DNA from: Streptomyces sp. GS7
GTDB lineage: Bacteria > Actinomycetota > Actinomycetes > Streptomycetales > Streptomycetaceae
Length of the DNA: 64,000 bases
Reading direction: 5' to 3'
Assembly (NCBI RefSeq): GCF_009834125.1
Contig: NZ_CP047146.1
Location: 5,387,501 to 5,451,500, forward strand
This document shows, piece by piece, positions 1-8,623 of the stretch. The position numbers and the translations under genes were made by a program. The stretch's first letter is position 1. Each line of letters opens with the position of its first letter. Under the pieces are notes generated by a model that worked only from the letters and a program-made list of their open reading frames with translations, ran no database searches and was not told the DNA's origin.

Positions 1-489
1 CCCGCACGGCACGCCGTGTCCGCGGATGCGGCCTGGTGCGAGCAGCAGGGCGGCAAGGCCGAGACCCGCGTCCCCTACTACACCGGCACCGGCAACAAGA
101 TCACCCCGCTGGGCGGTGAACGCGAGATGTGCGTCTTCTCGGCCGGCGACGACAGCAAGATCATGATCGCCGCTGACACCCTGGCCGCGGACAAGCCGAC
201 CCTGGCCGCCCTCGCCTATGTCCGCAAGCCCGCCGGCCCGAGCAGCCCCGGCAATCCGTCCATCGCCTACTGCCAGGGCATCAACGGCACCGCCATGTTC
301 GGCAACAGGCCGACGGACGGCGGCGGTTGGGGCCCCAGGGCCGAGACCGACCCGTCGAAGGCGACCTCCGCCTGCATGTTCGCCGACGGCTCGGTGATCG
401 ACGCCTGGGGGCTGAAGTACCACCAGGGCGGGGTGATCCGCGGCGCCGATCTGACGAAGAAGTTCCGCGCCGCCATCCCGGGAGCGTGA
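1..489 (+). CDS. Exported DUF333-like protein, 5' end missing
   Basis: The frame is already open at base 1, so the N-terminus and any signal peptide lie outside the window; the GTG at 16 is probably internal. About 162 residues are visible. Near the beginning is CEQQGGKAETR, followed by a second half-motif ending in CVF, and later CMFADGSVIDAWGL. This spacing of Cys, Gly-Gly, Cys-x-Phe and Asp-Gly-Ser resembles the small DUF333 (putative hemolysin) domain of exported proteins. No enzymatic function is known for that family, and the match is only by eye. Four cysteines would suit an extracellular protein. The gene is convergent with the next gene across a repeat-containing spacer. Confidence 0.5.
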   Translation, partial: PARHAVSADAAWCEQQGGKAETRVPYYTGTGNKITPLGGEREMCVFSAGDDSKIMIAADTLAADKPTLAALAYVRKPAGPSSPGNPSIAYCQGINGTAMFGNRPTDGGGWGPRAETDPSKATSACMFADGSVIDAWGLKYHQGGVIRGADLTKKFRAAIPGA

Positions 490-811
490 CAGAAGGCCGC
501 GTGCCCGCCGGTTCTCCGGCCGACGGGCCCGGCCCGCCTCGTCAACCGGTGCAGTCACCTACGAGGACAGCGTCGCCACGCGGCGTTTCGCAGCCGCGGC
601 GGCAGCCTCTCCGGCCGGGCGCCTACTTCCACGTCGGGGTGACCACCCGCGGGGTGACCACCCGCGGGGTGACCACCCGCGGGGTGACCACCGGCGACGG
701 GCGACGGCGCAGCCGCCACTTGATCACAAGAATCCGCGGGCGCGCGTACAGCAGGCCCACCTCCCGCGCCCTGTGCACGGCGCGCCCCGCTCGCGCGGAT
801 CGCCCGCCGGC
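490..811. other. Gene-free spacer with tandem repeat
   Basis: This is the convergent spacer between the partial exported-protein gene and the LURP-one-like gene. Apart from the 15-bp tandem repeat at 636-695 I see no coding signal and no clear terminator hairpin. Open frames here are long only because stop codons are rare at this G+C. Confidence 0.5.
636..695. repeat. Four tandem copies of a 15-bp unit
   Basis: The unit GGGGTGACCACCCGC occurs four times head to tail at 636-650, 651-665, 666-680 and 681-695. The first three copies are identical and the last ends in CCGGC. Each copy carries short GGT/ACC arms. It lies in non-coding DNA between convergent genes, so it may be a slippage product or a clustered binding site. 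Confidence 0.9.
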
Positions 812-1315
812 TCAGAGGTTGGTGAGCTTTTCGCCCTTGAGGTCCTGAAGGGTGTGGTCGACGCACACCGCCAGGACGACCAGCAGCGTCTCGTCCTGCG
901 GGCTCATCACGTCGACGGCGTACGCGTCCCGGATGCTGAACCAGCGCCGGGAGATGTGCGCCAGAGTTGTGCCCTCGTGCTGGATGTCGAACTCCCGGTC
1001 CCAGAAGTTCCCGACTATCCGCAGCCGCCGCCCGTCTTGCAGACTGACCTTGAAGCGGTCCCCGAAGAGGCTGAACGTCCGCTTGCTGATCCGGCCCACC
1101 AGCTCGCCGTCCCGCTTGATCAGGATGGTGTGGTGGAAGGTGAGCGCCTTCTTGACGATGCTGGCGATCTGGTTGCCCTGGGTGTCCACGAAGTCGAAGG
1201 TGGTGCGCAGGCGCAGCAGTTTCCTGTTGACCTTGTACAGCTTCTCCCGGTGTTCGGTTTCGATCCAGGCTTCCTCATGGAAGGCCAACATGCGATCGCG
1301 TACCAGGTAACGCAT
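812..1315 (-). CDS. LURP-one-related (Tubby-C-like) protein
   Basis: The product has 167 residues. The ATG at 1315 is preceded by GGGGAA at ribosome-binding distance. The sequence starts MRYLVRDRMLAFHEEAWIE and alternates short beta strands such as FDFVDTQGNQIASI, ILIKRDGELVGRISK and FDIQHEGTTLAHISRRW. This pattern is characteristic of the LURP-one-related family, which shares the closed beta-barrel of Tubby C-terminal and scramblase domains and is thought to bind membranes or lipids. There is no signal peptide or membrane segment, so it should be cytoplasmic or peripheral. Its biochemical role in bacteria is unknown. It is followed upstream by a SARP regulator on the same strand, but the 199-bp gap argues for its own promoter. 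Confidence 0.85.
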   Translation of the reverse strand: MRYLVRDRMLAFHEEAWIETEHREKLYKVNRKLLRLRTTFDFVDTQGNQIASIVKKALTFHHTILIKRDGELVGRISKRTFSLFGDRFKVSLQDGRRLRIVGNFWDREFDIQHEGTTLAHISRRWFSIRDAYAVDVMSPQDETLLVVLAVCVDHTLQDLKGEKLTNL

Positions 1316-1514
1316 GGAAATTCCCCGTCCAGATCGTTGTGCCAGGCCGGCCGGTGGCACCGTGCCGGCCCAGAGCGTAACGGGGATCCGCTTCCGACGA
1401 GACCGGGGGGCCGCGATCGGGGCGGAGAAGCGGCTGCAGGTCCGGCGCGGCGTCGGTCGGCCGCGCGCTGCGACCGCGGGAGCGCGCCCGGAGCACCGCG
1501 GGCACGCACGATCA

Positions 1515-3500
1515 TCAACAGGGAGGCACCCGGCGCCGGTCGAAGTGGGCGAGCAGCCGCTGTACGGCCTGGTCCCGGGCGCTCCGCGGCTCCTCCGCCG
1601 TGACGCACTGCACGGCGTAGCTGCGTACCATCTCCGACCACACATAGTGGCCTTGGGCATGTTCTTCGAGGAGGTGGGCGTCGCACAGTTCGGCGAGGTG
1701 CCGGCGGGTGCGCTCGGTGTCCTGGCCGGCCAGGACACCCGCGTCCTGGGTCTCCACGTACGGGCCGGGGTGCAGACCAAGGAAGCGGAAGAGCCGGGCG
1801 GCGCCGCTCGACAGGGCACGGTAGCTGAGGTAGAGGCAGGTCTCCATGGCCAGATCGGCGTCGTGCGCGGACAGCTCCTGCAGCCAGCGGCTCTCGCCGG
1901 CCAGCTTCTTCGTCCAGCAGTTCAACGACCACTCGGGGTGCGCCATCAGCCGGACGGCGGCGATCCGCAGCGCCAGCGGCAGCCGGTCGCACCGCTCGAC
2001 GAGCGCCCCGGCCGCCGCCGCGTCCGCCTCCACGCGCTGCCGCCCCAGCGCGTTGCCCAGCAGTTGCAGCGCCTCCTCCGTGGTCAGCGGCCCCACCCTG
2101 ACCAGTGCGGCGCCGTCGCGCACCACCAGTCCGCTCAGCCGCCGTCGGCTGGTCACCACCGCCAGGCAGCCCGGCGTCGCGGGCAGGAGGGGGCGTGCCT
2201 GCTCGGTGGTGCCTGCGTTGTCCAGCAGAACGAGCATCCGCCGGCCGGCGAGCAGCGAGCGGTAGAGCGCCGCCGCCTCCGGCACGGACTCGGGTATCTC
2301 CGCTTCCCGGACGCCCAGGGTCCGCAGGAACGACGTGAGTACCGTGCCGGGCCGCATCGGCGGCCGCTCGAACCCCCGCAGGTCCGCGAAGAGCTGCCCG
2401 TCCGGGAACTCCGCCTTGCGGTGGTGCGCCCACTGCACCGCGAGGGTGGTCTTGCCGGTCCCGCCCGCGCCGGCGAGCACCACGCACGCCGGCCGCGGCA
2501 CCCGCTCCAGATGCTGGTCCAGCACCGCGAGTTCCCGGTCACGGCCGCAGAAGTCCACTACGGCGGGCGGTAGTTGGGCGATCCGCGACGAGGGTCCGAG
2601 CCGGTGGTCGTAGCCGTACGGCACGGTGTACGGGGCGGTGTACGGCGTCGCACCCGGGCCTGCGGGCGACGGCCTCCCGTGGGGTTCCGGGGCCGGCGGC
2701 GGGTAGCCGGTCGCGGCCGGCGCCGGGGGCCGCACCGGGGGCCGCGGGCGGTCGGCGGCGGCCCGCGCGGGGCTGCCACGGCCTCCGAGGACCGCCAGGT
2801 ACGCCTCGCTGAGCGCCGGGCCGGGGTCGATGCCCAGCTGGTCCTTCAGGTGGCGGCGGGCCCGGTGGTAGTGGTCGAGGGCCTCGGCCTGCCGGCCGCA
2901 CGCCTGAAGGGCCCGTATGAGCAGCGCGGTCAGCTCCTCGTGCAGCGGATGCTCCGCGATCCACCCGGTCAACTCCGTGACCAGTTCCCCGTACCGGCCG
3001 AGCAGCATCAGCCGTCCGCCGAGTTCCTGCAACGCGGCCAGCCGCCCCTGCGACAGGCCGATGCCCAGCGTCCGGCGCACCCGCTCGCCGGGCACATCCG
3101 CCAGCGCCTCGCCCCGCCACAACCCCAGGGCCTGGCGCAGCATCGCGACCGCCGCGCAGGGCTCGGCCTCACGGGCACCGGCGACCAGGCCACGGAAGCG
3201 GTGCACGTCCACGGAGCCGGGATCGGCGAGGAGTACGTACCCCTGCCCCCGGGTGGCGAGTTCGGCATGGCCCGCCAACAGTCGCCGCAGCCGGTGCACA
3301 TGGTTGTGGACCACGCCCCGCGCCCGGGCCGGCGGATCCCCGTCCCATGCCAGGTCGATCAGCCGGTGCACCGGGACCGCCTGGTTGACCTCGCTGATCA
3401 GTACCGCGGCCACCGTACGGACGCGGCCCGCCCCCAGAGCCAGTGCCAGGCCCTGGTCCGTCTCGATCTCCACCGGCCCTAGGAGCCGCAACTGAACCAT
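1515..3500 (-). CDS. SARP/AfsR-type transcriptional activator (BTAD plus NB-ARC, no TPR)
   Basis: The product has 661 residues. The ATG at 3500 follows AGAGGG and gives the usual SARP beginning MVQLRLLGPVEI. Residues 1-95 form the OmpR-like winged helix (VVHNHVHRLRRLL is the recognition region). Residues 97-242 form the bacterial transcriptional activation domain, ending in the typical LGIDPGPALSEAY. A proline-rich linker of about 70 residues follows, then an NB-ARC ATPase with Walker A GAGGTGKTT near residue 343 and Walker B-like LVLLDN. The chain stops after the ATPase module, so it lacks the TPR domain of full-length AfsR. Such proteins activate secondary metabolism or development genes, but no obvious target cluster adjoins it. 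It is divergent from the small secreted protein gene. Confidence 0.9.
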   Translation of the reverse strand: MVQLRLLGPVEIETDQGLALALGAGRVRTVAAVLISEVNQAVPVHRLIDLAWDGDPPARARGVVHNHVHRLRRLLAGHAELATRGQGYVLLADPGSVDVHRFRGLVAGAREAEPCAAVAMLRQALGLWRGEALADVPGERVRRTLGIGLSQGRLAALQELGGRLMLLGRYGELVTELTGWIAEHPLHEELTALLIRALQACGRQAEALDHYHRARRHLKDQLGIDPGPALSEAYLAVLGGRGSPARAAADRPRPPVRPPAPAATGYPPPAPEPHGRPSPAGPGATPYTAPYTVPYGYDHRLGPSSRIAQLPPAVVDFCGRDRELAVLDQHLERVPRPACVVLAGAGGTGKTTLAVQWAHHRKAEFPDGQLFADLRGFERPPMRPGTVLTSFLRTLGVREAEIPESVPEAAALYRSLLAGRRMLVLLDNAGTTEQARPLLPATPGCLAVVTSRRRLSGLVVRDGAALVRVGPLTTEEALQLLGNALGRQRVEADAAAAGALVERCDRLPLALRIAAVRLMAHPEWSLNCWTKKLAGESRWLQELSAHDADLAMETCLYLSYRALSSGAARLFRFLGLHPGPYVETQDAGVLAGQDTERTRRHLAELCDAHLLEEHAQGHYVWSEMVRSYAVQCVTAEEPRSARDQAVQRLLAHFDRRRVPPC

Positions 3501-3834
3501 GGTGCCCTCTTGTGCGTACCGCCGAACAGGGCGCGCTCTGTACGCCCTTGCCCAAGTAAAGACCATGGAATCGATGGCGGGGTGACAGCCCTGCCCTCTC
3601 TTCTCACTATGTGGACATGTCTGGTGCGCCCGGATGCGGGGCGATGCGGGCCGATGCCGTCCGTTGGGGTCCGATGGCGGGAATCGGCCCGCATGAGCGC
3701 GGTATGAGCGGTTCATGAGCGGCACCGCCGAGCCTGGTGTCCGTGCCGGAGCCGCGGTTCTTCCCGCTGATCCGGCCCGGTCTCCGTTCCCGCGGAGACC
3801 ACAGCCCCCCATTGATCGTTGATCGAGGAGAACC
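3501..3834. other. Divergent promoter region, SARP / secreted protein
   Basis: This 334-bp stretch separates two divergent starts and should hold both promoters. Visible elements are the inverted repeat at 3779-3800 and a doubled TTGATCG just before the ribosome-binding site of the secreted-protein gene. No small gene was recognised. Confidence 0.5.
3779..3800 (+). repeat. Inverted repeat in leader of secreted-protein gene
   Basis: GGTCTCC at 3779-3785 and GGAGACC at 3794-3800 are perfect arms around an 8-base loop, 34 bases before the ATG at 3835. It could be an mRNA leader hairpin or a repressor site; the sequence alone does not decide. Confidence 0.55.
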
Positions 3835-4344
3835 ATGTCCACTTCGGGCGTCCTGAAGAAGAGCGTGGCAGCGGTGGCCCTGGGAGCCGCACTCACCGTT
3901 GCGGGTGCCGCCTTCCCGGCGACCGCTTCGGCCGCACCGGTCGCCGCCACGGCAGCGGCCGGCGATTCGCCGGTCAGCGCCGGTGCCAACGCCAATGTGA
4001 ACTTCAACATCGACGTGCTCGGCATCGCCAACAAGATAGAGGCGTCGATCAAGACCGCCCAGAACCGCGAGGGCTTCGTCAAGAACCTGCGGGAATCGGC
4101 GTTCTACGCCGCCGGCAGCCAGTACAACGTCATGGTGATGAACCTCAGCCAGGGCTACGACGACCACCTCAACGGTGTGAAGGCATACGGTTCCGCCACC
4201 TACGACGGCGTCGTCTACGGCATCTGGGTCTTCGAGGACGGAACCTTCACGAACCTCGGCGACGGCGGCTACATCAACTGGGCCTTCCGGGGCTGGTACG
4301 ACCGCCCGAACAACGGCGGCCTCGTGCAGTTCCACCGCCCCTGA
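3835..4344 (+). CDS. Small secreted protein of unknown function
   Basis: The product has 169 residues. The ATG at 3835 follows GAGGAG. Residues 1-33 are a clear Sec signal peptide: a KK pair, an alanine-rich hydrophobic core, and a likely cut after ATASA. The mature part starts with a low-complexity Ala/Gly stretch. It then has an asparagine-rich segment (NANVNFNIDVLGIANKI) and ends in an aromatic C-terminal part (YINWAFRGWYDRP, VQFHRP). There are no cysteines and no anchoring segment, so it should be released. I do not recognise the family. The gene is monocistronic, with a strong terminator 40 bases downstream. Confidence 0.85.
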   Translation: MSTSGVLKKSVAAVALGAALTVAGAAFPATASAAPVAATAAAGDSPVSAGANANVNFNIDVLGIANKIEASIKTAQNREGFVKNLRESAFYAAGSQYNVMVMNLSQGYDDHLNGVKAYGSATYDGVVYGIWVFEDGTFTNLGDGGYINWAFRGWYDRPNNGGLVQFHRP

Positions 4345-4383
4345 GCCCCTGCGGCCCAACTGACCGTCTCCACACGGTCCCGC

Positions 4384-4412
4384 ACGGCCCGCCGGCACCT
4401 CCGGCGGGCCGT
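4384..4412 (+). terminator. Terminator of secreted-protein gene
   Basis: ACGGCCCGCCGG at 4384-4395 pairs perfectly with CCGGCGGGCCGT at 4401-4412 across a 5-base loop. It lies 40 bases after the stop codon and has no U-tract, as is usual in Streptomyces. Confidence 0.85.
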
Positions 4413-4577
4413 CCCCGAGCCGGGGCGCCCTCGGTACTCCCCCGCGAGGGCGCCCCACCCCCGGTCTCCGCAGACCGGGAAGCGCCGAGGGCCGGCTTCG
4501 TGCGCCGGCCGGCGGCAGAGTGCCGTACCCCGCCGTGTCGCACCGGCCGGGACATCGCCGGATCCCGCGAAAAGGGC

Positions 4578-4608
4578 TTGATTCTCCATCCGCTGGAGGG
4601 ATGAGAGT
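4578..4608 (+). promoter_or_regulatory. MerR-type promoter with 19-bp spacer and operator
   Basis: TTGATT (4578-4583) and GAGAGT (4603-4608) are separated by 19 bp instead of 17. The spacer contains the inverted repeat CTCCA-N5-TGGAG (4584-4598). This over-long spacer with a central dyad is the hallmark of promoters remodelled by MerR proteins, so autoregulation is likely. The predicted RNA start coincides with the GTG at 4616. Confidence 0.75.
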
Positions 4609-4615
4609 AGGCCCC

Positions 4616-5524
4616 GTGAGCGACCACATCGAGATGCTGACCATCGGCGACCTCGCCCGGCGCACCGGGGTTTCGGTGCGCACGATCCGCTTCTGGTCCG
4701 ATATCGGCATCCTTGCGCCGGCCGGGCGCACGGCAGGCGGCTTCCGGCTCTACGACGCCGGTGCCGCCGCCCGCGTCGACCTGGTCCGCACCCTGCGCGA
4801 GCTGGGGTTGGACCTGGAGACGGTACGCCGGGTACTCGACCGGCAGGTGACCGTGCGCGACGTGGCCAGGGCCCATGTACGGGCACTGGACGCGGAGATC
4901 CGCACCCTGCGGGTGCGGCGCGCGGTGCTCGACCGGGTCGCTCGACGTGACAGTACGACCGAGGAGATGACGATGATGCACGATCTGGCTCGGATGTCCG
5001 CCGACGAACGGCAGCGGATCATCGACGGGTTCGTCCACGAGACCTTCGACGGCATCGCCCCCGAGGCGCCCGGCGCTCACCTGGCCCACGCCATGCGCAC
5101 CATGCCGGCTCACCTGCCCGCCGACCCGACTCCCGAGCAGGTGGAGGCCTGGGTGGAGCTGGCTGAGCTGGTCGGCGACGCGGCGTTCCGGAAGCGGGTA
5201 CGGGAGATGGCCGTGGCCGGGGCGCAGGGAGAGCAGCAGCCGGACGGCCCCGACCCAGCGAAGGTCGCGGAGCACGCCGGACGGGCGGTGCGCGAGCACG
5301 TCGTTCCCGAGTCGGCCGCCGGCGAGGAGATCCTGCACCGGATCGTCGGCCCCGGCCTGCCCGCGGCGGAACGCGCCCGGCTGGCCGACAAGTTGGCCAC
5401 CTTCACCGACCAGCGGGTGGAGCGGTACTGGCAGCTGCTCGGCGTGCTGAACGGGCGTCCGCCGATCCCCTCACAGGTACCTGCGTTCGCCTGGCTGATC
5501 GCGGCACTGCGCGCACACGGCTAG
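4616..5524 (+). CDS. MerR-family transcriptional regulator
   Basis: The product has 302 residues from GTG 4616. The alternative ATG at 4601 sits directly against GGAGGG, with no spacing, and inside the -10 region, so I prefer the GTG, which would be read from a leaderless mRNA. The N-terminus holds the MerR winged helix (LTIGDLARRTGVSVRTIRFW, then GFRLYD). A coiled dimerisation helix up to about residue 110 follows (VHVRALDAEI-type heptads). The C-terminal 190 residues are helical and rich in charged residues (RIIDGFVHETFDG, QRVERYWQLLGVLNG). They probably sense a ligand, but no known ligand domain was recognised. No obvious separate target gene lies beside it. Confidence 0.85.
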   Translation: MSDHIEMLTIGDLARRTGVSVRTIRFWSDIGILAPAGRTAGGFRLYDAGAAARVDLVRTLRELGLDLETVRRVLDRQVTVRDVARAHVRALDAEIRTLRVRRAVLDRVARRDSTTEEMTMMHDLARMSADERQRIIDGFVHETFDGIAPEAPGAHLAHAMRTMPAHLPADPTPEQVEAWVELAELVGDAAFRKRVREMAVAGAQGEQQPDGPDPAKVAEHAGRAVREHVVPESAAGEEILHRIVGPGLPAAERARLADKLATFTDQRVERYWQLLGVLNGRPPIPSQVPAFAWLIAALRAHG

Positions 5525-5647
5525 AGCCTGTCCGAACCTGACCCGTCGGACGGACCCTGGCGCGACGCGCCCCTGAAGCCGTGGGCCATGGGCCGTGAGC
5601 CGTGGCTTACGGCGGCTCGGGCACCGACCACGGGGCGCGTCCGTCAT

Positions 5648-5674
5648 GTGGGGCCGGCACCGGGCCGGCCCCAC
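5648..5674. terminator. Bidirectional terminator between convergent genes
   Basis: GTGGGGCCGGC (5648-5658) and GCCGGCCCCAC (5664-5674) form a perfect 11-bp stem with a 5-base loop in the 192-bp gap between the MerR gene and the malic enzyme gene, which face each other. Confidence 0.8.
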
Positions 5675-5716
5675 GTACGCGTCGGACGGCGACCGCCGTG
5701 GCCGAACGACCGGCGC

Positions 5717-7129
5717 TCAGCCGGCTGTCGCTGCTCGGGCGGCGTCGCGGACGGCGTCGGCGACCGCGACGGCGACCTTCTCGTTGAAGACGCTGGGGAT
5801 GATGTAGTTCGGGTTGACCTCGTCGTCCAGCACGACCTCGGCCAGCGCACGGGCCGCGGCCAGCATCATCTCGGTGTTCACCGTACGCGAGGCCGCATCC
5901 AGCAGACCACGGAAGACCCCGGGGAAAACCAGCACGTTGTTGATCTGGTTGGGGAAGTCCGAACGCCCGGTGGCCACAACGGCCGCGGTCTGCCGCGCGA
6001 TCGCCGGATCGACCTCCGGATCCGGGTTGGCGAGTGCGAACACGATCGCGTCCTTCGCCATCCGCGCCACATCCTCACCATCCAGCACATTGGGCGCCGA
6101 GACACCGATGAAGACATCCGCCCCCACCACCGCCTCCCTCAGCGTCCCCGTCACACCCTCGGGATTGGTGTTGTCCGCGATCCAACGCAGCGCCGAGTCC
6201 GGGTCGGCATCCACCAGGTCCGCCCGGCCGGCGTGCACCACACCGTGGATGTCGGCGACCACCGCATGCCCCGCACCGGCGGCCAGCAACAGCTTGAGGA
6301 TCGCCGTCCCCGCCGCGCCGGCACCCGACATCACCACCCGCACATCCTCGATCTTCTTCCCCACCACCCGCAGCGCGTTGGTCAGCGCCGCCAGCACCAC
6401 GATCGCGGTGCCGTGCTGGTCGTCATGGAAGACCGGGATGTCCAACGCCTCGCGCAGCCGGGCCTCGATCTCGAAGCAGCGCGGCGCGGAGATGTCCTCC
6501 AGGTTGATGCCCGCGAAGCCCGGGGCGATCGCCTTGACGATCTCCACGATCGCGTCGGTGTCCTGCGTGTCCAGGCAGATCGGCCACGCATCGATCCCGG
6601 CGAAACGCTTGAAGAGCGCCGCCTTGCCCTCCATCACCGGCAACGCGGCCTTCGGCCCGATGTTGCCCAACCCCAGCACCGCGGAACCGTCGGTGACCAC
6701 CGCGACACTGTTGCGCTTGATCGTCAGCCGCCGCGCGTCCTCGGGGTTGTCGAAGATCGCCTGACACACCCGCGCCACACCCGGGGTGTAGACCATCGAC
6801 AGGTCGTCGCGGTTGCGGATCGGATGCTTCGACGACATCTCGATCTTGCCACCGAGGTGCATCAGGAACGTACGGTCGGACACCTTGCCCAGCGAAACAC
6901 CCTCGATGCCGCTCAGCTTCGAGACGATCTCCTGCGCATGCGCCGTCGAGGTCGCCGCGATCGTCACGTCGATCCGCAGCTTCTCGTGCCCCGACGCGGT
7001 CACATCCAACCCGGTGACCGACCCACCGGAGGACTCCACTGCCGTGGTCAGCTGGCTGACGGCGGTGCCGCTCGCGGGAACTTCCAGTCGCACCGTCATC
7101 GAATACGAGACGCTAGGCGCCGTTGCCAT
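5717..7129 (-). CDS. NAD(P)-dependent malic enzyme with N-terminal ACT domain
   Basis: The product has 470 residues. The ATG at 7129 follows GAGGAAG. Malic enzyme decarboxylates malate to pyruvate and CO2. Residues 1-90 look like an ACT regulatory domain (MTVRLEVPASGTAVSQL, a beta-alpha-beta pattern), an arrangement known in actinobacterial malic enzymes. The catalytic part starts with YTPGVARVCQAI, then GSAVLGLGNIGP, FHDDQHGTAIV and the nucleotide-binding glycine motif MSGAGAAGTAI. It lacks the phosphotransacetylase-like extension of MaeB-type enzymes. The gene is 87 bp downstream of aspartate ammonia-lyase on the same strand, so the pair would take aspartate through fumarate; fumarase is not in the window, and malate would then give pyruvate. 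Confidence 0.93.
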   Translation of the reverse strand: MATAPSVSYSMTVRLEVPASGTAVSQLTTAVESSGGSVTGLDVTASGHEKLRIDVTIAATSTAHAQEIVSKLSGIEGVSLGKVSDRTFLMHLGGKIEMSSKHPIRNRDDLSMVYTPGVARVCQAIFDNPEDARRLTIKRNSVAVVTDGSAVLGLGNIGPKAALPVMEGKAALFKRFAGIDAWPICLDTQDTDAIVEIVKAIAPGFAGINLEDISAPRCFEIEARLREALDIPVFHDDQHGTAIVVLAALTNALRVVGKKIEDVRVVMSGAGAAGTAILKLLLAAGAGHAVVADIHGVVHAGRADLVDADPDSALRWIADNTNPEGVTGTLREAVVGADVFIGVSAPNVLDGEDVARMAKDAIVFALANPDPEVDPAIARQTAAVVATGRSDFPNQINNVLVFPGVFRGLLDAASRTVNTEMMLAAARALAEVVLDDEVNPNYIIPSVFNEKVAVAVADAVRDAARAATAG

Positions 7130-7216
7130 GGCCGACTTCCTCTGCTGGTCGGTAGGGGTGGTGACTGCTTCGCGCCCGGTCCGCACCCGTCGTCGGACCG
7201 GGGGTCGGGCCGCGCA

Positions 7217-8623
7217 TCAGGCGGTTGTCCCGGCGATGTGCTCCGGGCGTAGCAGGGTGGTGAGTTGGTCTTCGGGCAGCAGCCCGTGCTCCAGGACGAG
7301 TTCGGCGACGCCGCGGCCGGTGGTGAGGGCTTCCTGGGCGATGGCGGTGGCCGCGGTGTACCCGATGTGCGGGTTGAGGGCGGTGACCAGGCCGATGGAG
7401 TTCTGGACGGTGGTGCGCAGCGTCTCGGTGTTGGCGGTGATGCCGTCGACGCAGCGGTGGGCGAGGGTGCGGCAGGCGGCCGCGAGGTGGGTGATGCTCT
7501 CCGAGAGGGAGTGCAGGATGATCGGTTCGAAGGCGTTGAGCTGGAGTTGGCCGGCTTCGGCGGCCATGGTGATGGTGACGTCGTTGCCGATGACCTCGAA
7601 GGCGACCTGGTTGACGACTTCGGGGATGACGGGGTTGACCTTGCCGGGCATGATGCTCGAACCCGCCTGTACGGGCGGCAGGTTGATCTCGGCGAGTCCG
7701 GCGCGCGGGCCGGAGGAGAGCAGCCGCAGGTCGTTGCAGCTCTTGGAGAGCTTGACGGCGATGCGCTTGAGGACGCCGGAGAGGTGGACGAAGGCTCCGC
7801 AGTCCTGGGTGGCCTCGACGAGGTTGGCGGCGGTGATCAGCGGCAGGCCGGTGATGGCGGTCAGGTGTCGGCGGGCGGCTTCGGCGTAGCCGGTGGGGGC
7901 GTTGAGGCCGGTGCCGATGGCGGTGGCGCCGAGGTTGATCTCGTGTACGAGCCGGGTGGCCTCGGCGAGCCGGCTCTGGTCTTCCTCCAGCATGACGGCG
8001 TAGGCGGAGAATTCCTGGCCCAGGGTCATGGGGACCGCGTCCTGGAGCTGGGTGCGGCCCATCTTGAGGATGTCGTGGAACTCGTCGGCCTTGGTGGCGA
8101 AGGCGTCGCGCAGCACGGTCATCGCGTCGAGCAGTTCGCGTACGGCGATGATGGTGGCGACCTTGACGGCCGTCGGATACACGTCGTTGGTGGACTGGCT
8201 GAGGTTGACGTGTTCGTTGGGGTGCAGGTGGCCGTAGTCGCCCTTGTCGTGGCCCAGCAGTTCCAGCGCCCGGTTGGCGATGACCTCGTTGGCGTTCATG
8301 TTGGACGAGGTGCCGGCGCCGCCCTGGATGACGTCGACGACGAACTGGTCGTGCAGGCGGCCGTCCTGGATCTCCCGGCAGGCGGTGACGATGGCCTCGG
8401 CCTTGTCCGCGGCGAGCAGCCCCAGCTCGGCGTTGGCGCGGGCCGCGGCCTCCTTCACGGCGGCCAGCGCGTCGATCAGATGCGGGTACCCGGAGATCGC
8501 CGTGCCGGTGATGGGGAAGTTCTCGACGGCGCGCAGGGTGTGCACGCCCCAGTACGCGTCGGCGGGCACGTCCCGGTCGCCGAGCAGGTCGTGTTCCCGG
8601 CGGTGACCGGCAGTCATGGACAC
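7217..8623 (-). CDS. aspA: Aspartate ammonia-lyase
   Basis: The product has 468 residues from GTG 8623, which has AAAGGA seven bases upstream; an ATG two codons later (8617) is the alternative. The enzyme splits aspartate into fumarate and ammonia in the cytoplasm. Diagnostic segments are SSNMNANEVIANRALELLG, HVNLSQSTNDVYPTA and the fumarase/aspartase signature GSSIMPGKVNP. I call aspartase rather than fumarase because of the overall sequence character (GDRDVPADAYWGVHTLRA at the start) and length; class II fumarase is a close alternative. The next gene is malic enzyme, probably co-transcribed. The divergent LysR gene is the likely regulator. Confidence 0.88.
   Translation of the reverse strand: MSMTAGHRREHDLLGDRDVPADAYWGVHTLRAVENFPITGTAISGYPHLIDALAAVKEAAARANAELGLLAADKAEAIVTACREIQDGRLHDQFVVDVIQGGAGTSSNMNANEVIANRALELLGHDKGDYGHLHPNEHVNLSQSTNDVYPTAVKVATIIAVRELLDAMTVLRDAFATKADEFHDILKMGRTQLQDAVPMTLGQEFSAYAVMLEEDQSRLAEATRLVHEINLGATAIGTGLNAPTGYAEAARRHLTAITGLPLITAANLVEATQDCGAFVHLSGVLKRIAVKLSKSCNDLRLLSSGPRAGLAEINLPPVQAGSSIMPGKVNPVIPEVVNQVAFEVIGNDVTITMAAEAGQLQLNAFEPIILHSLSESITHLAAACRTLAHRCVDGITANTETLRTTVQNSIGLVTALNPHIGYTAATAIAQEALTTGRGVAELVLEHGLLPEDQLTTLLRPEHIAGTTA

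Noticed and set aside
636..695. Short regular repeats as a CRISPR array.
   Set aside because: Units are contiguous without spacers and no cas gene is present; the same holds for 17621-17674 and 30521-30548.
4595..4601. GGAGGG before ATG 4601 as ribosome-binding site of the MerR gene.
   Set aside because: There is no spacing to the ATG and it is half of the operator dyad. GTG 4616 fits the promoter better.
5588..7252. A 554-codon plus-strand frame opposite malic enzyme.
   Set aside because: It is rich in His and Arg with no family features, a usual antisense effect of high-G+C codon use.
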